Origin: Tomocerus qinae
Lineage: Eukaryota; Arthropoda; Collembola; Entomobryomorpha; Tomoceridae
Length of the DNA: 64,000 bases
Assembly (NCBI GenBank): GCA_020055645.1
Contig: CM034547.1
Coordinates: forward strand, 16,958,513-17,022,512
Direction of reading: 5' to 3'
The translations under genes were made by a program, and so were the position numbers. Positions within the stretch are counted from its first letter, which is position 1. Every line of letters starts with the position of its first letter. Positions 47,116 to 60,389 of the stretch are shown in pieces. A model generated the notes under the pieces. It was not told where the DNA came from. It made no database searches and saw nothing but the letters and a program-made list of their open reading frames with translations.

Positions 47116-49906
47116 ACTAAATTTAGCACATGAAGGTATGCGTTGGGGTACATTATTGAAAGCATTAATTTATACATCAGTATTTATAAAAACAATAATT
47201 TTATGATGCAAAACGTGGAAAAGGAATGGACTTTTTTAAGTTTAATGGCTACAAACACTACAAAGGTTTTCAGATTTGATACCCTCTGCCCTGTGCTTAA
47301 GTACAGTACAATGCAGACATGAGAGCATTTTGATATGGGTAACGATGACTTAGGTGACCCTGTACTACAAAGCTACAGTTACAGTACATGCATGGCTATG
47401 AGTGCAATGCGGATAGTGCAGAAGTGGTATGTATAGTATGTGTGGATGAGAGTGGATTCAGTGGATGGAATATGGATAGTAAATAGTATGGTATTGGTAA
47501 CATGGTAAGTATTATTATAAGCTTAGCATAGCACTATATACACTATACATATTAATGCTTACTCACAACTAGAAATACCATATATAGTACTATATGTACA
47601 CTTTGTACACATGTCTATATATATGTGCTACATATATGTTAATTCTCCTGGATTATGTCTGGATATAGATAGATATAGCACTGACACAGTACGTACACCA
47701 ATAATAAATGCAATGGAATTGCGATTGCTTCAACTTCAACACTCTATTGCTAGGATAAAGATTAAACTACCTAACTTTTTTACTTGTTCAAGAAAGAACT
47801 CATCAGCAAAGAACAGAACAAGATAGGAAGATAGTAATAATAACAATAAAAGGGACAGAGCAGCACATCAGAAAGAGCAGCGTTCCAAGTTCCAAAGTTC
47901 CAGTCACCTCACGAATTCCAATTTCCAATCAACAACAACAAAGGTAAACAAAATTGTTTTGTCAGTGTCGGGTACACATTTAGTAACATTTATTAACATA
48001 AACATCATTACCATTATTATGACAGTGACTATAATATCAAATTGATAACTTTGTCACACTAATACAAAATAGTTTATAATAATATTGTACAATATTCAAT
48101 ATTTACACAAACGAATGTTCGAATGCCTGGATTATGGATGGAAATGTAATGTAGCAGTAATACTACACTTAGCACTAGCTAGTGACTTAGTCGTTCATAA
48201 TCATAACCATAATTAATACAAATAGTAAATATACAATTTATGTCAGTATTTCGTTTCGTGTTTCTCAGAATTTAGATATTTAAATTTCAACCAAAGAGCC
48301 ATAAAAGAAATTATAATGTAATCTTTCTAGTCTAAGCACATTAAGTGGCTTGGCCATTTGCTGGTTATCTTTTTAGAATATTTATACTTTGATGTGTGCA
48401 TTTAAAATACTTGTCAATTTAGAAGTTATGGTTGTGAATTTATTTTTTGGAGTTATGGTATGATTATGAGTTAACCGAATTAGGTATGTAGATCATTGTA
48501 AAGTGTAAAGTTATAAAATGTATGTTCCTTGATTTTTATATCAACTATGTAATAATACTGCATCTGAATGATAATAATTGTAGGGTTTGGTCCATCTGAA
48601 TATGACTGATTGTTGTAAATGTTGTAAATGGTCAATGGTAAGCATAATGTGATCAAATAGGTTTCTTTTGTGTTTGTTTTTAACAGCCTTTTTAACAGCA
48701 TAATATATTATTAACAGCAGTGTAGGAAATTAAAACCACAAAATTCGTGTAATACTACAATTCGCTAACACTCTTTTTAAATCTAGAACTAGATTTATAA
48801 TATAAAAGTTCACTGATATTATAATGATAGTATGATAGTTGTATGATAATAGTTGCTATTTGAATGATGGATTTCTATTCTACCATTTATTTACTTGCTA
48901 TAAAGTATTTTCAATATAGACAAATGAAAAGGCCCTAAGGCTATTCGTCTATGAAAGTTTATATTAGAAATAGAAAATAATTGAACAAAGTTATTGTCCA
49001 TGTATATAAACTTATTTGCTTACATTAAGTCTGAAATACATGGCAATTAATTTGAGTGTTGAGGTAAAAAGCCTAGCAAGGAATGTTAATTTGTAATTAA
49101 TATCAACTATTTTTTTCTTTCAGATCCATGCAAAGCAGTGGAGGAAGTTGTATATTATAGTTTTAAGGTCACCGGAGCTTTGGATTCACTTGGACCTCGG
49201 ACAATATTTCAGAAAAGAAAAAAACCGCTATAATACATCTGTATTTTTCCCAACAAAAGTTGTCAATTTCATTCATTTTATATTTGACAGTTTGTGAAAG
49301 CCAGAAGCCTATACAGAAGAGGTGAAAAATATGTTCACAATTGGAAAATTGGATCTGGGTTCGGTCGGACTTTAATAATAACAATGATTTATATTGGTGA
49401 CTAATCAATCTTTCGTAGAAAGACTTACTACTACCTGTACTGATTCTGTATAATTCAGTAATGCGTGACTCATAACGTAAGAATACCTCAAGACATCTAG
49501 ACATACGCGGACAGCCATTGCCATTGTAATTATGTGTAGTCACTCACATTGAAGATGTATGTACAAAAGTGGTTTAGTACACTACGTTATTCATTTTCTG
49601 CTTATTATTATGGATATGGCTTCAACTAATGGATAAAAATAAGATTCTATTTATATTTGTTATAATGAATCGTGTATAGATACTATAATACATATAATAT
49701 AAACTGTAAAAATATTTTCAATTGAAATATGTTCAGGAAGGCTAAAGTTAACACGCTATCCGACGGTGCACGTTACAGCGAGATTATGGACAATATCTGT
49801 TTGTGAGTTTGAGTTACTAGAAAACGAACCGTTTGTGCTTTCTACAGTGAAATCTGCCTTCCCAACCCAGAAAGTAGGTATATGGACAATTTGTCTAACC
49901 TTGACA
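47116..49906. other. Intergenic / DIP2 5' region
   Basis: AT-rich DNA between the retroelement and the DIP2 start codon. It should hold the DIP2 promoter and 5' UTR; an AG at 49738 after a T-rich run could be the acceptor of the UTR exon. ORFs such as 47611-47826 and 49169-49543 lack any family resemblance and are not accepted. Confidence 0.45.
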
Positions 49907-49994
49907 ATGGCAGCCGAAATCAGTATCGATATATCACAGTTGCCTCAAGACATTCGGGATAAATTAGCTGAGCTCGAGTTGGAGCTTTCAGAAG
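49907..49994 (+). CDS. DIP2: DIP2 (disco-interacting protein 2), first coding exon only
   Basis: Start codon at 49907. The 29 residues plus one base end at a consensus donor (GAAG/GTAAGC). The peptide runs MAAEISIDISQLPQDIRDK then LAELELELSEG. This matches the start of DIP2 proteins, whose N-terminal DMAP1-binding domain has the conserved LAELELELSEG followed by DITQKGYEKKR on the next exon. DIP2 proteins are large cytosolic adenylate-forming (acyl-CoA-synthetase-like) proteins involved in neuronal branching and lipid metabolism. The frame is open upstream but has no earlier ATG before 49766, so 49907 is the likely start. I could not find the next exon on the plus strand up to 64000, so the intron probably exceeds 14 kb. 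Confidence 0.85.
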
Positions 49995-52900
49995 GTAAGC
50001 AATTAAATTGAATTAAAAGTATATAATTTGAGGCTAAACCATTTTAAGCGAAATGAGACATTTAGTATTTGTGTTTAGGCAATAAATATTTTGTGACATA
50101 AGCCAAATGTGTGTTGAGTTACTAAACTAGCCAATTTAGAATCGATTAAATGATTTCGTCGATTGTGTCTAGTGTGTATACATATACTATGTACTGTGCA
50201 ATACTAAAAGACCGAATGGGGCTTGAAGTACATACCTAAAGAAATTGATTTGCATTGCACTGCACTGCATTTCGAAACATCAATTATCAATTGAGGTGAC
50301 ACTGACAGCACCAGTTACCGTTTACGGAGTTTCTGATATTTTAGCTATTAACTTTTCCATGAATCAAATAGAAGCATGTCTTGACTTGTTTAATAGCCAT
50401 AATCAAGATCAAGATATATAGGTTGATATTTATTTATCAACGCACACGACTTGCCTTTTGATTGTTATGGTCCACACTCCATACCCGATATGTCATTGTT
50501 GAGTCATCATGACTCAATTTTTATGAATGTGGTAATGTGAATTTAAAATTATTTGCCCAATACTTTGGGAAATTCGTATTCATATGGACAAATAATTCGG
50601 ATAATATAGTTAATATAACTTAAAGTGTAATATCTTAATATCTAATATTATTACATGAGTCAAAATTCTAAACCTCAACATTAATGTACTGGTATTACTA
50701 TCTAGTTATCCCAGCACCAAACTTAATGTGAAAAATCTGTACCCCGTAACTCAGATCTCAGGATTCTTTTCGCTGAGTTGAATTGTTAGATTTTGTTTTC
50801 TGTCTTAAATGTCTTTATGCTGTATATTGGTGTTTTTATTCTTGCGGATATGATTTATTCGCTTAGAATAACTTAGAATTACACAAGGATAATAGAAGTA
50901 CCAAACAGATATTTTTTGGAAAGCTGTACCCTACTTATTTTGGGTTGGAATTATGCATTAGCGTTTTTAATTATCCTTATCAAAAATGATAATTCTTCCA
51001 ACTACTAAGTGTCACAATTGCTTCTCTTTTACTAACGCATTTTATGCAGTTTTGGATTGAACTGAACTGTTACAGCCACCATTGTCTAATGAATTCTTCA
51101 CCAACCACATTATTAACTCTACTGCCTGTAGAATGTCGTTCTCAGTATTTTTGTTACTTATAATATGTCACAATGGTCGGTTGAGGTTGAGGACATTGAA
51201 TATAAGTTTTTATCATAGATATCCTAAAAATACTAATTCTAAACGCTTTAACTTCGCTTTAAGTAACTAAACAATTTATTAAGGATGTGAGCATGTCATT
51301 TATAATCATATTTGTAGTTTTTATACATTTTGCAAAAGAATGATAAGCCTTTGGAAGTGCAGAAGTGCAATTAGTAGTTTACCGCTGCAATTAGTATTAG
51401 TTTATACAGTGACGCATTTTTGAAATTCTATTATTAGAAGCTAGAAAGCATACATAATTACTGAGTGTTGTACTAAGCGCAAATTGCGGTATCCTCTGTT
51501 TTTTTAATCCTTTTTAGTGCAGCGAACAATGCTCACAGATATTTACAGGTGTGTATAGGAAAGGTCAATGTGTACTAGTACTACACCTACAAGTTACTGC
51601 CAAACAGAATCACTAATTACTATTACGAGTTAGCGTACAAGATAACAAGTATTTGCATTCTTTTAATAAACGTTCGGTAAAAAGGAGGCGATTAATTTCC
51701 TAGGTATAATGGTATAATTAATATTTTCATGACAATTCGATGTTATGGCGTGCATAAATAAGCACGCGATTTGATTAGTCGTTTTACAGGTTGATTTGAC
51801 ATTTGATACGTTTACGAGGTGACACATTTATTGTTTATATGGATGATTGTTTCATTCTTCAAGCAAGATTCTAGTTCTAAATTCTAATCAATCTCTATAT
51901 TTTATTATTATAGCCTTAATGATAACCCACCTATTCAATTTTTGTCATAAGGATTGAACTTACCTTTGTCTTCTTCTGACTCAACTATGCTCACTGTCAT
52001 GAAGTAATAAAGTAGAAAATACACATTATATGCTTGTACAAATTTACAAATTGTACATAGAATAGAATAGAGTACATTATATACAGGGGTATACTATAGT
52101 ATTTAATTTACTGCACTGATGCTATACATGTATTGCACAAAAGTATCTAAAATCTAAACTAAAACGATGATGCAATGTAGTGACAGAATTTACAGACACG
52201 AGAACGAAGCAAAGGTGGAGTTGTCCCTTCTTTATTGACGAAATGAAGCATTTTATGTTCAAGATCAAAGTACAGATTAAACGACTACTAGCAGATATAA
52301 CTGAATTGCTGACTATACCAAGATGCACACTGTACAATGTTATAATTTGTCACAGACACTTTTCTTACACAATGGGATGTGCGGAAAATCTTCTAAAGTC
52401 ATTTCTTCGAATGTTGGACTGAATGCAATTTGTTCGATTATCGAATGTAAAATAGGAGAAATAGAATACAAAAACGATTTGTTCGAATACCGAGCGATAT
52501 TAACCTTGATTTCAGCTTTTAATTTGCATGTGCAAGATATTGTGTCTGTGATGTAGAAAACGATGTTTTGGAGATGTAGTCTTTTAGCACTTCTTACTAA
52601 CAATATTATTTAAAACGTATACATAAGAATACAAACATCAAATCAAAGTGACTCCTTGGATCATAAATACGATATTATATACATAGTACGACCGCCGACC
52701 GGCATGCAAATCGAATGTTAGAATGAAGATTTCTTAACTATTATTGTTAATATTGCAATGCTGTATGCTAAGGCGTAAATAACAGTAATAAGTACTAAGA
52801 TTTTTAAAGGAAATAATTACGCTTAATTGTCGGTGTTAATCATGCTTGCGTGCGGTGATTGTGTGTTGCCAATGTGGCTTTTGTGGTGTGGTTGATTATA

Positions 52901-53913
52901 CAATTATTTTGAAACATTTTCATTCTCAAATTAGTCTAAATCAATAGATCAATACGTGAGTGAATACTGGAAATATTGTCGCTATGTGCAAATAATGCCG
53001 TTTTGCCAAATTCCTCGTTAGAAAAGTCAAAAAATGCTGCAAAACATAGAACACTTAGTTAACAGTACTTGCTAACTGCTCACTAACCTGACTCATTCAT
53101 ACATGTGTACAATAATGTTAATCAGATATTTCAGTAAATACTGCGTGATTTGCGTGAACCAGTACTAAGTTCTACTAAAGTTTCATCCTCCCCTAATATT
53201 ATTTGCACTTACCTAAAGAAGCCTACACCTAAATATCAAATGTCATCGAATGAGGTAACTAACTAGGTAACTTTATTGTGCTAAATGTTATTAATGTCAA
53301 TAGTATATATTAAATTTTTGTCTTTTAGTTTAGTTAAATACTCACAATAATCATAGTTTATTTAATAATATGCAGACAGATCGTTTTTTTGTAATTAATA
53401 AGACAGGTACTACTTACTACTACATGCAATATATAATTACACGTTACTATACTATTACTTTGCAAAGTGCAAAATAAGGTTTTTATTTTTATCAATAATT
53501 GTGTTACGCATAAAAGAATACCTATATACTTCCATGTATAATTAGGAATTACCTTTTACCTTACTTCCCTTACCTTGTAGATCCTTTCATGTTTCTTGTA
53601 AAAACACTATTTGTTTTTAATGGGTTATCATATAATCATTACTAGCTCTTCACTACGAGAATAATGAGTATATGGATAGGGTACATTATACATAATACAT
53701 AAATATTATAAGCAGCAGTGTCACATTTGTATGCATGGTATATATTCAGGTATTGTTTTTTCCTTGTGCTTTTGAGTAAACTAAATTGACTCAATGACAT
53801 GGAAATATTTATGTATGATCAAGTAAGGGAAAATGGAAAATATATTTTATTGTTTTGCATCATTTCAATGCTTTGTTGTATAGTATGTTTATGTATGATA
53901 TGTATGATGGGTA
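49995..53913. other. DIP2 first intron, left part
   Basis: About 3.9 kb of AT-rich sequence. Overlapping ORFs of 70-87 codons on both strands at 52120-52603 have no recognisable domain or splice context. Nothing else is supported. Confidence 0.4.
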
Positions 53914-54202
53914 TATGTGTGGTAGTCCAGAAGAGCAGGGGTGCCAGTAGAGCTAATGGCTAGTCCACAGGAGCACTGCTCTTGGGGCTTAGCCATAGGA
54001 GCTATCGACTTTAGTCCATAGGAGCAGTTCTGATTTCTTTGCATTAACAGTACGCATTTGTTAAAAATATTATTATTAGTCATCATATAATTAGTCAGTA
54101 GGTTAATAATACATGAAAATACTAAGAACACAGTAAAATTAATAAGTAACATCATTAAATTAACAAGTGAATCAGAGTAAAGGAGATTAATCGCACTGAA
54201 CA

Positions 54203-54430
54203 TTAATACTTAGTGTTGCCTACATGACACTTGGTACTACAAGGCACTTTATTTTTTCTGCATGCGCATATTCTAGTTCCACAACTAGTCTTACATTTAC
54301 AAATAGATTGACCATTGTGGGAAGTGAAGGACCTTAATACACTTATGTATTTGATAGAAGTTAGCGGCCATTTTACCCATGAGTCTATGATTCCTTTACC
54401 ACATTGTAATTGAAATTGTAATTGATCCAT
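54203..54430 (-). pseudogene. CXC-motif C-terminal fragment of a transposon integrase protein
   Basis: The frame encodes a Cys cluster, CKCKTSCGTRICACRKNKVP then CSTKCH, near the end. This CXC pattern is found at the C-terminus of Ginger/KRBA2-like integrase proteins and in tesmin-type domains. It is out of frame with the upstream integrase fragment and overlaps the left TIR, consistent with an internally deleted element. Confidence 0.65.
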
Positions 54431-54585
54431 TTGTACTCACTGTCACTTTTAGACCTCAAGTCGATTAGGTCAATTCGCACTCTGTTCATAGGACCGCTGG
54501 CATAAATTGGGCACCCAGTTATAGGATTAGGTATCGGACGTCGAGTATTGCAAGTACAGCATATTTTAGAGACTTTGCAGTTGTG
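54385..54585 (-). pseudogene. Integrase-type (DDE) fragment in the Ginger-like element
   Basis: Reading frame without a start: KICCTCNTRRP supplies the final Cys pair of an HHCC zinc finger. Then RVRIDLIDLRSKSDSEYKWI gives the catalytic-core opening with DLID, matching the (Q)VDLIDM..YKWI signature of gypsy/Ginger-type integrases. The frame stops at 54385, before the second and third catalytic acids. Non-functional remnant. Confidence 0.7.
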
Positions 54586-54961
54586 GAGCTAGAATATGCG
54601 CATGCAGAAAAAATAAAGTACCTTGTAGTACCAAGTGTCATGTAGGCAACACTAAGTATTAATGTTCAGTGCGATTAATCTCTTTTACTCTGATTCACTT
54701 GTTAATTTAATGGTGTTACTTATTAATTTTACTGTGTTCTTAGTATTTTCATGTATTATTAACCTACTGACTAATTATATGATGACTAATAATAATATTT
54801 TTAACAAATGCGTACTGTTAGAAATCAGAGATGCAAAGAAATCAGAACTGCTCCTATGGACTAAAGTCGATAGCTCCTATGGCTAAGCCCCAAGAGCAGT
54901 GCTCCTGTGGACTAGCCATTAGCTCTACTGGCACCCCTGCTCTTCTGGACTACCACATATG

Positions 54962-57900
54962 CATTGCATTACTGTCATTGTCAGTTACAATGCAAGCATG
55001 GAAAACTAGGTAATCAAGTGAATTGATCTCACTCAGCACTCAGGTACGCTCTGGTGATTTAAAAAATCTATCGCTTCAATGTGAACCATAATTCCCACAA
55101 CACTTTTGAAAATTTTAACATTGATCTGGTTTAATTCACCATCCTATGTAGCAAGCACTGCAGCATTATTCAGTAAATAGAACGCTGAAAAACCTTGGTT
55201 TTAGAAAGAATGTAATCGTAGAAGATTGCACTGTAGTTAGGATAGGACACAGCAAATGATGAGAATATTACACTTACACACATATCATTACAGTATAATA
55301 GTGGAGTACTTATTAAACACTGACGTGGTGGTGGCGGTGGCATGCATAGTATGTATGTAATTCTTTAACCAAAGGCTTTAACTGAATTCTTTGTCATCTC
55401 TATTTATCATACCATTATTGTTGAGATAAAAATTACAAAAACATCACATCACCGTAATTAAGCGAAGGTAGAAAATACGTCTCTGAGGTTGAATTGGTTT
55501 ATTATTATATTATTATAATAGTCTTTCGGCTTGGGCTCAAATATTTATTTAAAGTAGATAGGCTAGAGGCTAGCAACCCATGAAAGATTGGATTGTGTTA
55601 TGTCCATTTTTATTCAAGTCTTCTACCTTTTAAAGCAGATGTCTTTTTTGGTATTATCTATTGAATTAATTTATCGGAACTGGATTTTCCTTTGTTGGAT
55701 GATGTAATTTAAGAGTAGGTAGAGGCAAACTGAGGTTTAGTTGGAGTTTGTTTTAAATTATTATGCAACAATTTTTAGTGAGGTTAGGTTTAGGTATACT
55801 ATCATGTTCTATTTGCTATTATTATTATTGGGGAATTGGTTTTTGTACTTAATAGATTAAGCCTTCGCTTTCACATAACATGGCATTAGGAAGAAGGCAA
55901 AAAATGTGAATATTAAAAACCAATGCAATCTAAGTTCAAGTATTTATCGTTAGTAGAATGGAATAAGTGAAACGCTTTAAACTCTAGTAAATACGATTTT
56001 TGCAAGTGGAAGATGGAGATGATCCAAAGGCAAAAGGAAGGGGTGAAGGTACTAGAACTGGTATTTCTAACGTTATGCAGTATTACATGCAGACAGCATA
56101 AAATATAACACAACATAATAACAATAACACAAGAAGAGTTAGCAGAAGAAAAGTAGGTGTGGGGGGAGTTACATCAGGAGATCATTCCGTAGAGTGGAGA
56201 GGTCCTTCTCTTTTCTGTTGACTTACAATGTAGTATTAATCTTATAACTCGTCAGTCCCGTATAGACTTGAATCTTAGGGTTATAGTATTTAGTATACAT
56301 CTTTAAATCACGTAATACTCTCCTCTCCTCCTTAGCTCTTCTTTGCGGCTAGCTCCCTAATGGAAGTATTGCAATGTACATACTACACACAGAACAGCGG
56401 AGTATATCTATACACTTATTCACAATCAGTCAGTTCTTGACTACAATCGTATTTAGCCGTTTCTCAGCGTAACAACCGCACAACATCATACACTATGCAT
56501 TATCATATTGACTCTAGGGATGTCAGAGGAAAACTAGACTAAACTACATCAACATTCAAATTCAAAGTATACATTAAGTAACTCGAATATACAAGGGATA
56601 TTCATGCACGTTCATCAATATATACAATATACATGATACTGTTCGAAAATCAAGACGTGCTTCGAGGCTTGTTTTGTGGAATTGCATGTACCTGGTGAGA
56701 TTGACTAAGACTGAGACTCTATGTACGTGAATACATATACCTACGTAGTTAGTTACATTTACATTGTTGAAGCTATAGATACAATAACGTAGTTCATCCA
56801 CAATAAATGTGGCTTCACGTTAAGGATGCAAGGTATGTATAGGCATTAAAGCCGTTTGTAATTTTCAATTGATAAGGATAAGAAGACATGCTCTGGCATA
56901 CCATACCACATTTAGTTTTAGAGAGAAGAAGAGCAACGCAACGGAGCAAGAGTGTGTGAGAGCATACGAAATAATTTTGTGTGCAGCTATGTGATTTAAT
57001 AATCTGACGAATGGAATATAGTAGCACAGGAACTGAAAAACAAAAACGTAACAGAAATTCGTCCAATTTGAGTGGGTAAAGAGCAAAGGAGAGGATAGGA
57101 TACGGTGTGTATTTACTTAATGTTTTATAAAGTAGGATTAAGATTGCAGACCGGAAGTTAGCACATAGTTCCTGAGTTTGTGTCTGTGCTCCTTACGACC
57201 TGTGTTCAATCTTCAGTCTCAGTTGTATAATAAAGTGGTTGGGTGGATGGAAGGAACTGAAGTAGTAAGTGGCTGATTGTAAGTTAACCTGAGTTCTTTT
57301 GCAGAGAAACGGATGAGAAAATCATGGGGCAATAGTTACAGTCACTTACAGTTTTGAGGGAGAGTTTTGCAGTCTCTTTGCGATAAACATAAAATTATCA
57401 TTATAAATTATATCATCGCTTAGCCTCTTCGTAAAACAGTTACGTAGAGTGCATGTCCACTGGATGTAGTTTTTGCACATGTAATACTATCGTTGTTTTG
57501 TTTGTAATAATGATGATAAGAACCGTATTAAATAGAGTGACTGCATTTTGAAGTATAAGTGAGTGCATGGTGCATACACAAGTATACGTAGCTCTTCCAC
57601 TGTTATTGTAAACTTACATATACGTAATACACTACCTAATCTAGAGTCGGTTGACCTCGGCTGTTTGTAAAACATAAATATTCTTGTTGGGAATCTTACA
57701 ATTAATAAGTGAATGTGAATGAATGAGCGCAGAACATATGTAAGCCACTCACAATGACATATGCGAATAGTTTACTGAAAACAATAACGTTGTGGAAATC
57801 GTGTGAAAATCCTTCGACAGTTAAGAAAAGAATGAGATGAAGAAAACGCAATTGCCTTTTCATTTTCTTGCTCTATCTGTGCTACATTATGGCCATAATC

Positions 57901-60389
57901 ACACTTTGTGCTCTGCACTGTAATGCTGACTTGATAAGACTGCAATTAATAACGAGTGTTAGCAAAGTACCTATTTACGTGCATTCCGTCCGTCGGTTAC
58001 TGTTACTCTCTTATTCGCTTTGGCTAGGCTCGGCTGTCAGTCTTAGATTGTCTCTCAGTAAATACTTTCTGTCGTATATTATGACGGACTTGATGCGATT
58101 CTAGTTTATTGTTCCTTTGTAGTCTACACTGATTACAAGTTATAAAATAGCATTGTGTTCTGTTATGTCGTTTTGTGCACATCCGAATCACATCCATTCC
58201 AGCAAATATAATGCAAAGTTTCTATTTAACAATCATTTGTGCTGTTTAAATATAAGTTTTGATTGAACTGAAAAACATTTACAAAATTACCTATAAATAA
58301 CGTTTTAGTTTTTCTGCATTAAACGCTACACCCACAAGCTTAAGTGCGCATTGTGATTCTAGGGATGTTTACTGTGTCATTTGGTGTTCAAATGTAATAG
58401 AACTGTTATTGCTGGTATTGCACAAAATGTGTACAGTTATCTTTTATATACGCCCCATGGCTTTTTAAGCTTCATGGGCTAAACTTCATTGTCGTTTTGT
58501 CAAAACTGAATCCCGTAAATTGATTTCTAAGTTTACAGCGTAGAAAAGTGACCTACCACTAAAAAAATTGCTTTACTTTAAATTGCTAGTTCTGTACTGT
58601 TGCAAGAATACTTGTTGGAAACTGGTACATGTAAATGTAACTTTTGCATAGGCTTTCTTTGTGCCGTTTTAAGTTGTGTGTGAGACAGTACGACTAATAC
58701 TCACTGTTTGTGTTTGCCCATTTGCCTTCGTTTATGCCTATACACATATTTATCTTGTGCTACTGATCGTGCAGTTCTCAATCATAATTATAAACATTGA
58801 CAAATTGTAATTACTGTTATATAGTTTCTGTTGCAAACAAACGTGACATGTGAAATATCCTCGAATTTTCAATTAATAGACAAAGGCTCTTTCATCTTGA
58901 ATGTTTGAAGGTCTTGAGAATACATAAGCAATTATAATTAAGTGATAATCATACTTCACTCTGTGCTGTGTGGGTTTTATTACTATTGAGCTACTTACAT
59001 CGTCCAACTTGTTAACTAACTACACATTATAATATATTGCAGCATGCTATATTCCATCGAAATCCGTGTGTATGCAGAAATATTGTAGGCAGAGAAGATT
59101 GTTGTCGTTTGTGAATATGTCGATATGTATAAGCTCAATAACATTGTTGACTTAATTGCCTATTGGCCGTTGACGGCAGTGAGACTTACCTACGTAATAT
59201 CGTATATAAATACGTTAACTAGACAGCACAGGTAGATTTGTTTAAACATTAACATGTTTGATGGTCCATCCCTAGGAAAATGTGAAGTGTATAGTATAGC
59301 TGCTGGGGAATTGGGGATGTGAATGGACTAACTAGAGCTGAGATTGAGGCCAATAATTGCCATAATTCCATAATGCGAATTCCAACTTTCCAACCAGCCA
59401 GTATAATAGCCTTGTCATTTTATACAAGCGTGTGGGAAGAGAACTAAAACTACACAGCAGATTTTGAGTTAAGAAGCCTTCGTTTCATTGTGATATTGGT
59501 TTCTTTGAGTCTATTAGGACGGGGAATGCTTAATTTTATATTGTTAAATCTCTATTATGGGAGTTAATAAAATAGGCTAAATACCTAATCTGTGTATCTC
59601 TTCATAACACACTCAGTATATAACACAAGCTTAAGGACATTCCATTTACCATACTACTTTATATTCCATTTACTTGAGTATAGTATGACGTAACAATTGT
59701 GCAGGATTCATATGGATAAATACTATCGATATCTTCAGACAATGTTCAATGTAAAGACAACAATAGTTTCATTGCTGCAAGAAATATCTGGTGACGACAG
59801 GGAGATATAAGATCCCTATAGAAAAAAGTAACCGAGGAGGAATAAGGCACACGTACAGTTTAATCATATTATATACTTTTTATTATTGTACCTGTACTGT
59901 ACCTATCATCGTCAAAGATAATACCAAATGGAATTACTGTAAAGTGGGAATGGGGATAGAAATGAAGATAGTTTCGCAATCAACGTGAGTAAAGTCGCAT
60001 GAGTGATATTTGGTTTGTCTTGTCCCACTGGGAGAATGATAATGTTTTGTTCAAAACAGCAGAGACATTAGATGCCTATATAGCCTATATAGCAATAAGT
60101 ACCTGGTTAAAGATGCAATTTCCTCTGCACGCTATTTAGAGTAATGTGAAATGTGATTGTGAGCTACCAATGTATGCCAACTGTTACACAATAGGCATAT
60201 CACCATCACGAGTAATCATGAGTGCGTTTTGTACATAGAAGCTTAGTTTGTGTTTTTCTGTGACATTAACAGACATTGGATTATTCCTTATAAAGCGTTG
60301 TTCAGTTAAACTGAAAGTTTCTCTTCGACACGAAAAACTCCGTTTATGTTTTCAATCATTACCATTGGTCAGAAGTTTCTATTTTTCTG
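54962..60389. other. DIP2 first intron, middle part
   Basis: 5.4 kb with many short ORFs, none with protein-family character. The last few hundred bases probably contain the promoter and 5' UTR of the ORF at 60390. An in-frame stop at 60312 fixes the 5' limit of that ORF. Confidence 0.4.

Larger units (their letters stand above)
53914..54961. mobile_element. Palindromic Ginger-like DNA transposon derivative
   Basis: The element spans 53918-54957 (1,040 bp) with ends TGTGGTAGTCC and GGACTACCACA. The probable 4-bp target duplication is TATG (53914-53917 and 54958-54961). Arms of about 370 bp (53918 to about 54286 and about 54580-54957) are near-perfect inverted copies; the right arm has an extra 10 bp (GAAATCAGAG). 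The centre carries, on the minus strand, an integrase-type fragment and a CXC cysteine motif. TGT..ACA ends, a 4-bp duplication and a gypsy-like integrase are features of Ginger-class DNA transposons. The class call is inference; the palindrome itself is directly visible. Confidence 0.75.

Noticed and set aside
49766-49906. Upstream extension of the DIP2 frame
   Set aside because: The frame is open, but it has no ATG before 49907 and its sequence does not resemble DIP2. It is treated as 5' UTR.
52122-52603. Cluster of 70-87-codon ORFs on both strands
   Set aside because: No recognisable domain, conflicting strands and no convincing splice sites in phase.
53889-54203. ORFs beginning MFSAINL on both arms of the palindrome (also 54662-54886)
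   Set aside because: The same sequence is read from the two inverted arms; this is TIR read-through, not genes.
56574-58104. Several 60-80-codon ORFs in the DIP2 intron
   Set aside because: Composition is typical of AT-rich intron DNA; they are Cys/Leu/Tyr-rich translations without motif or splice support.
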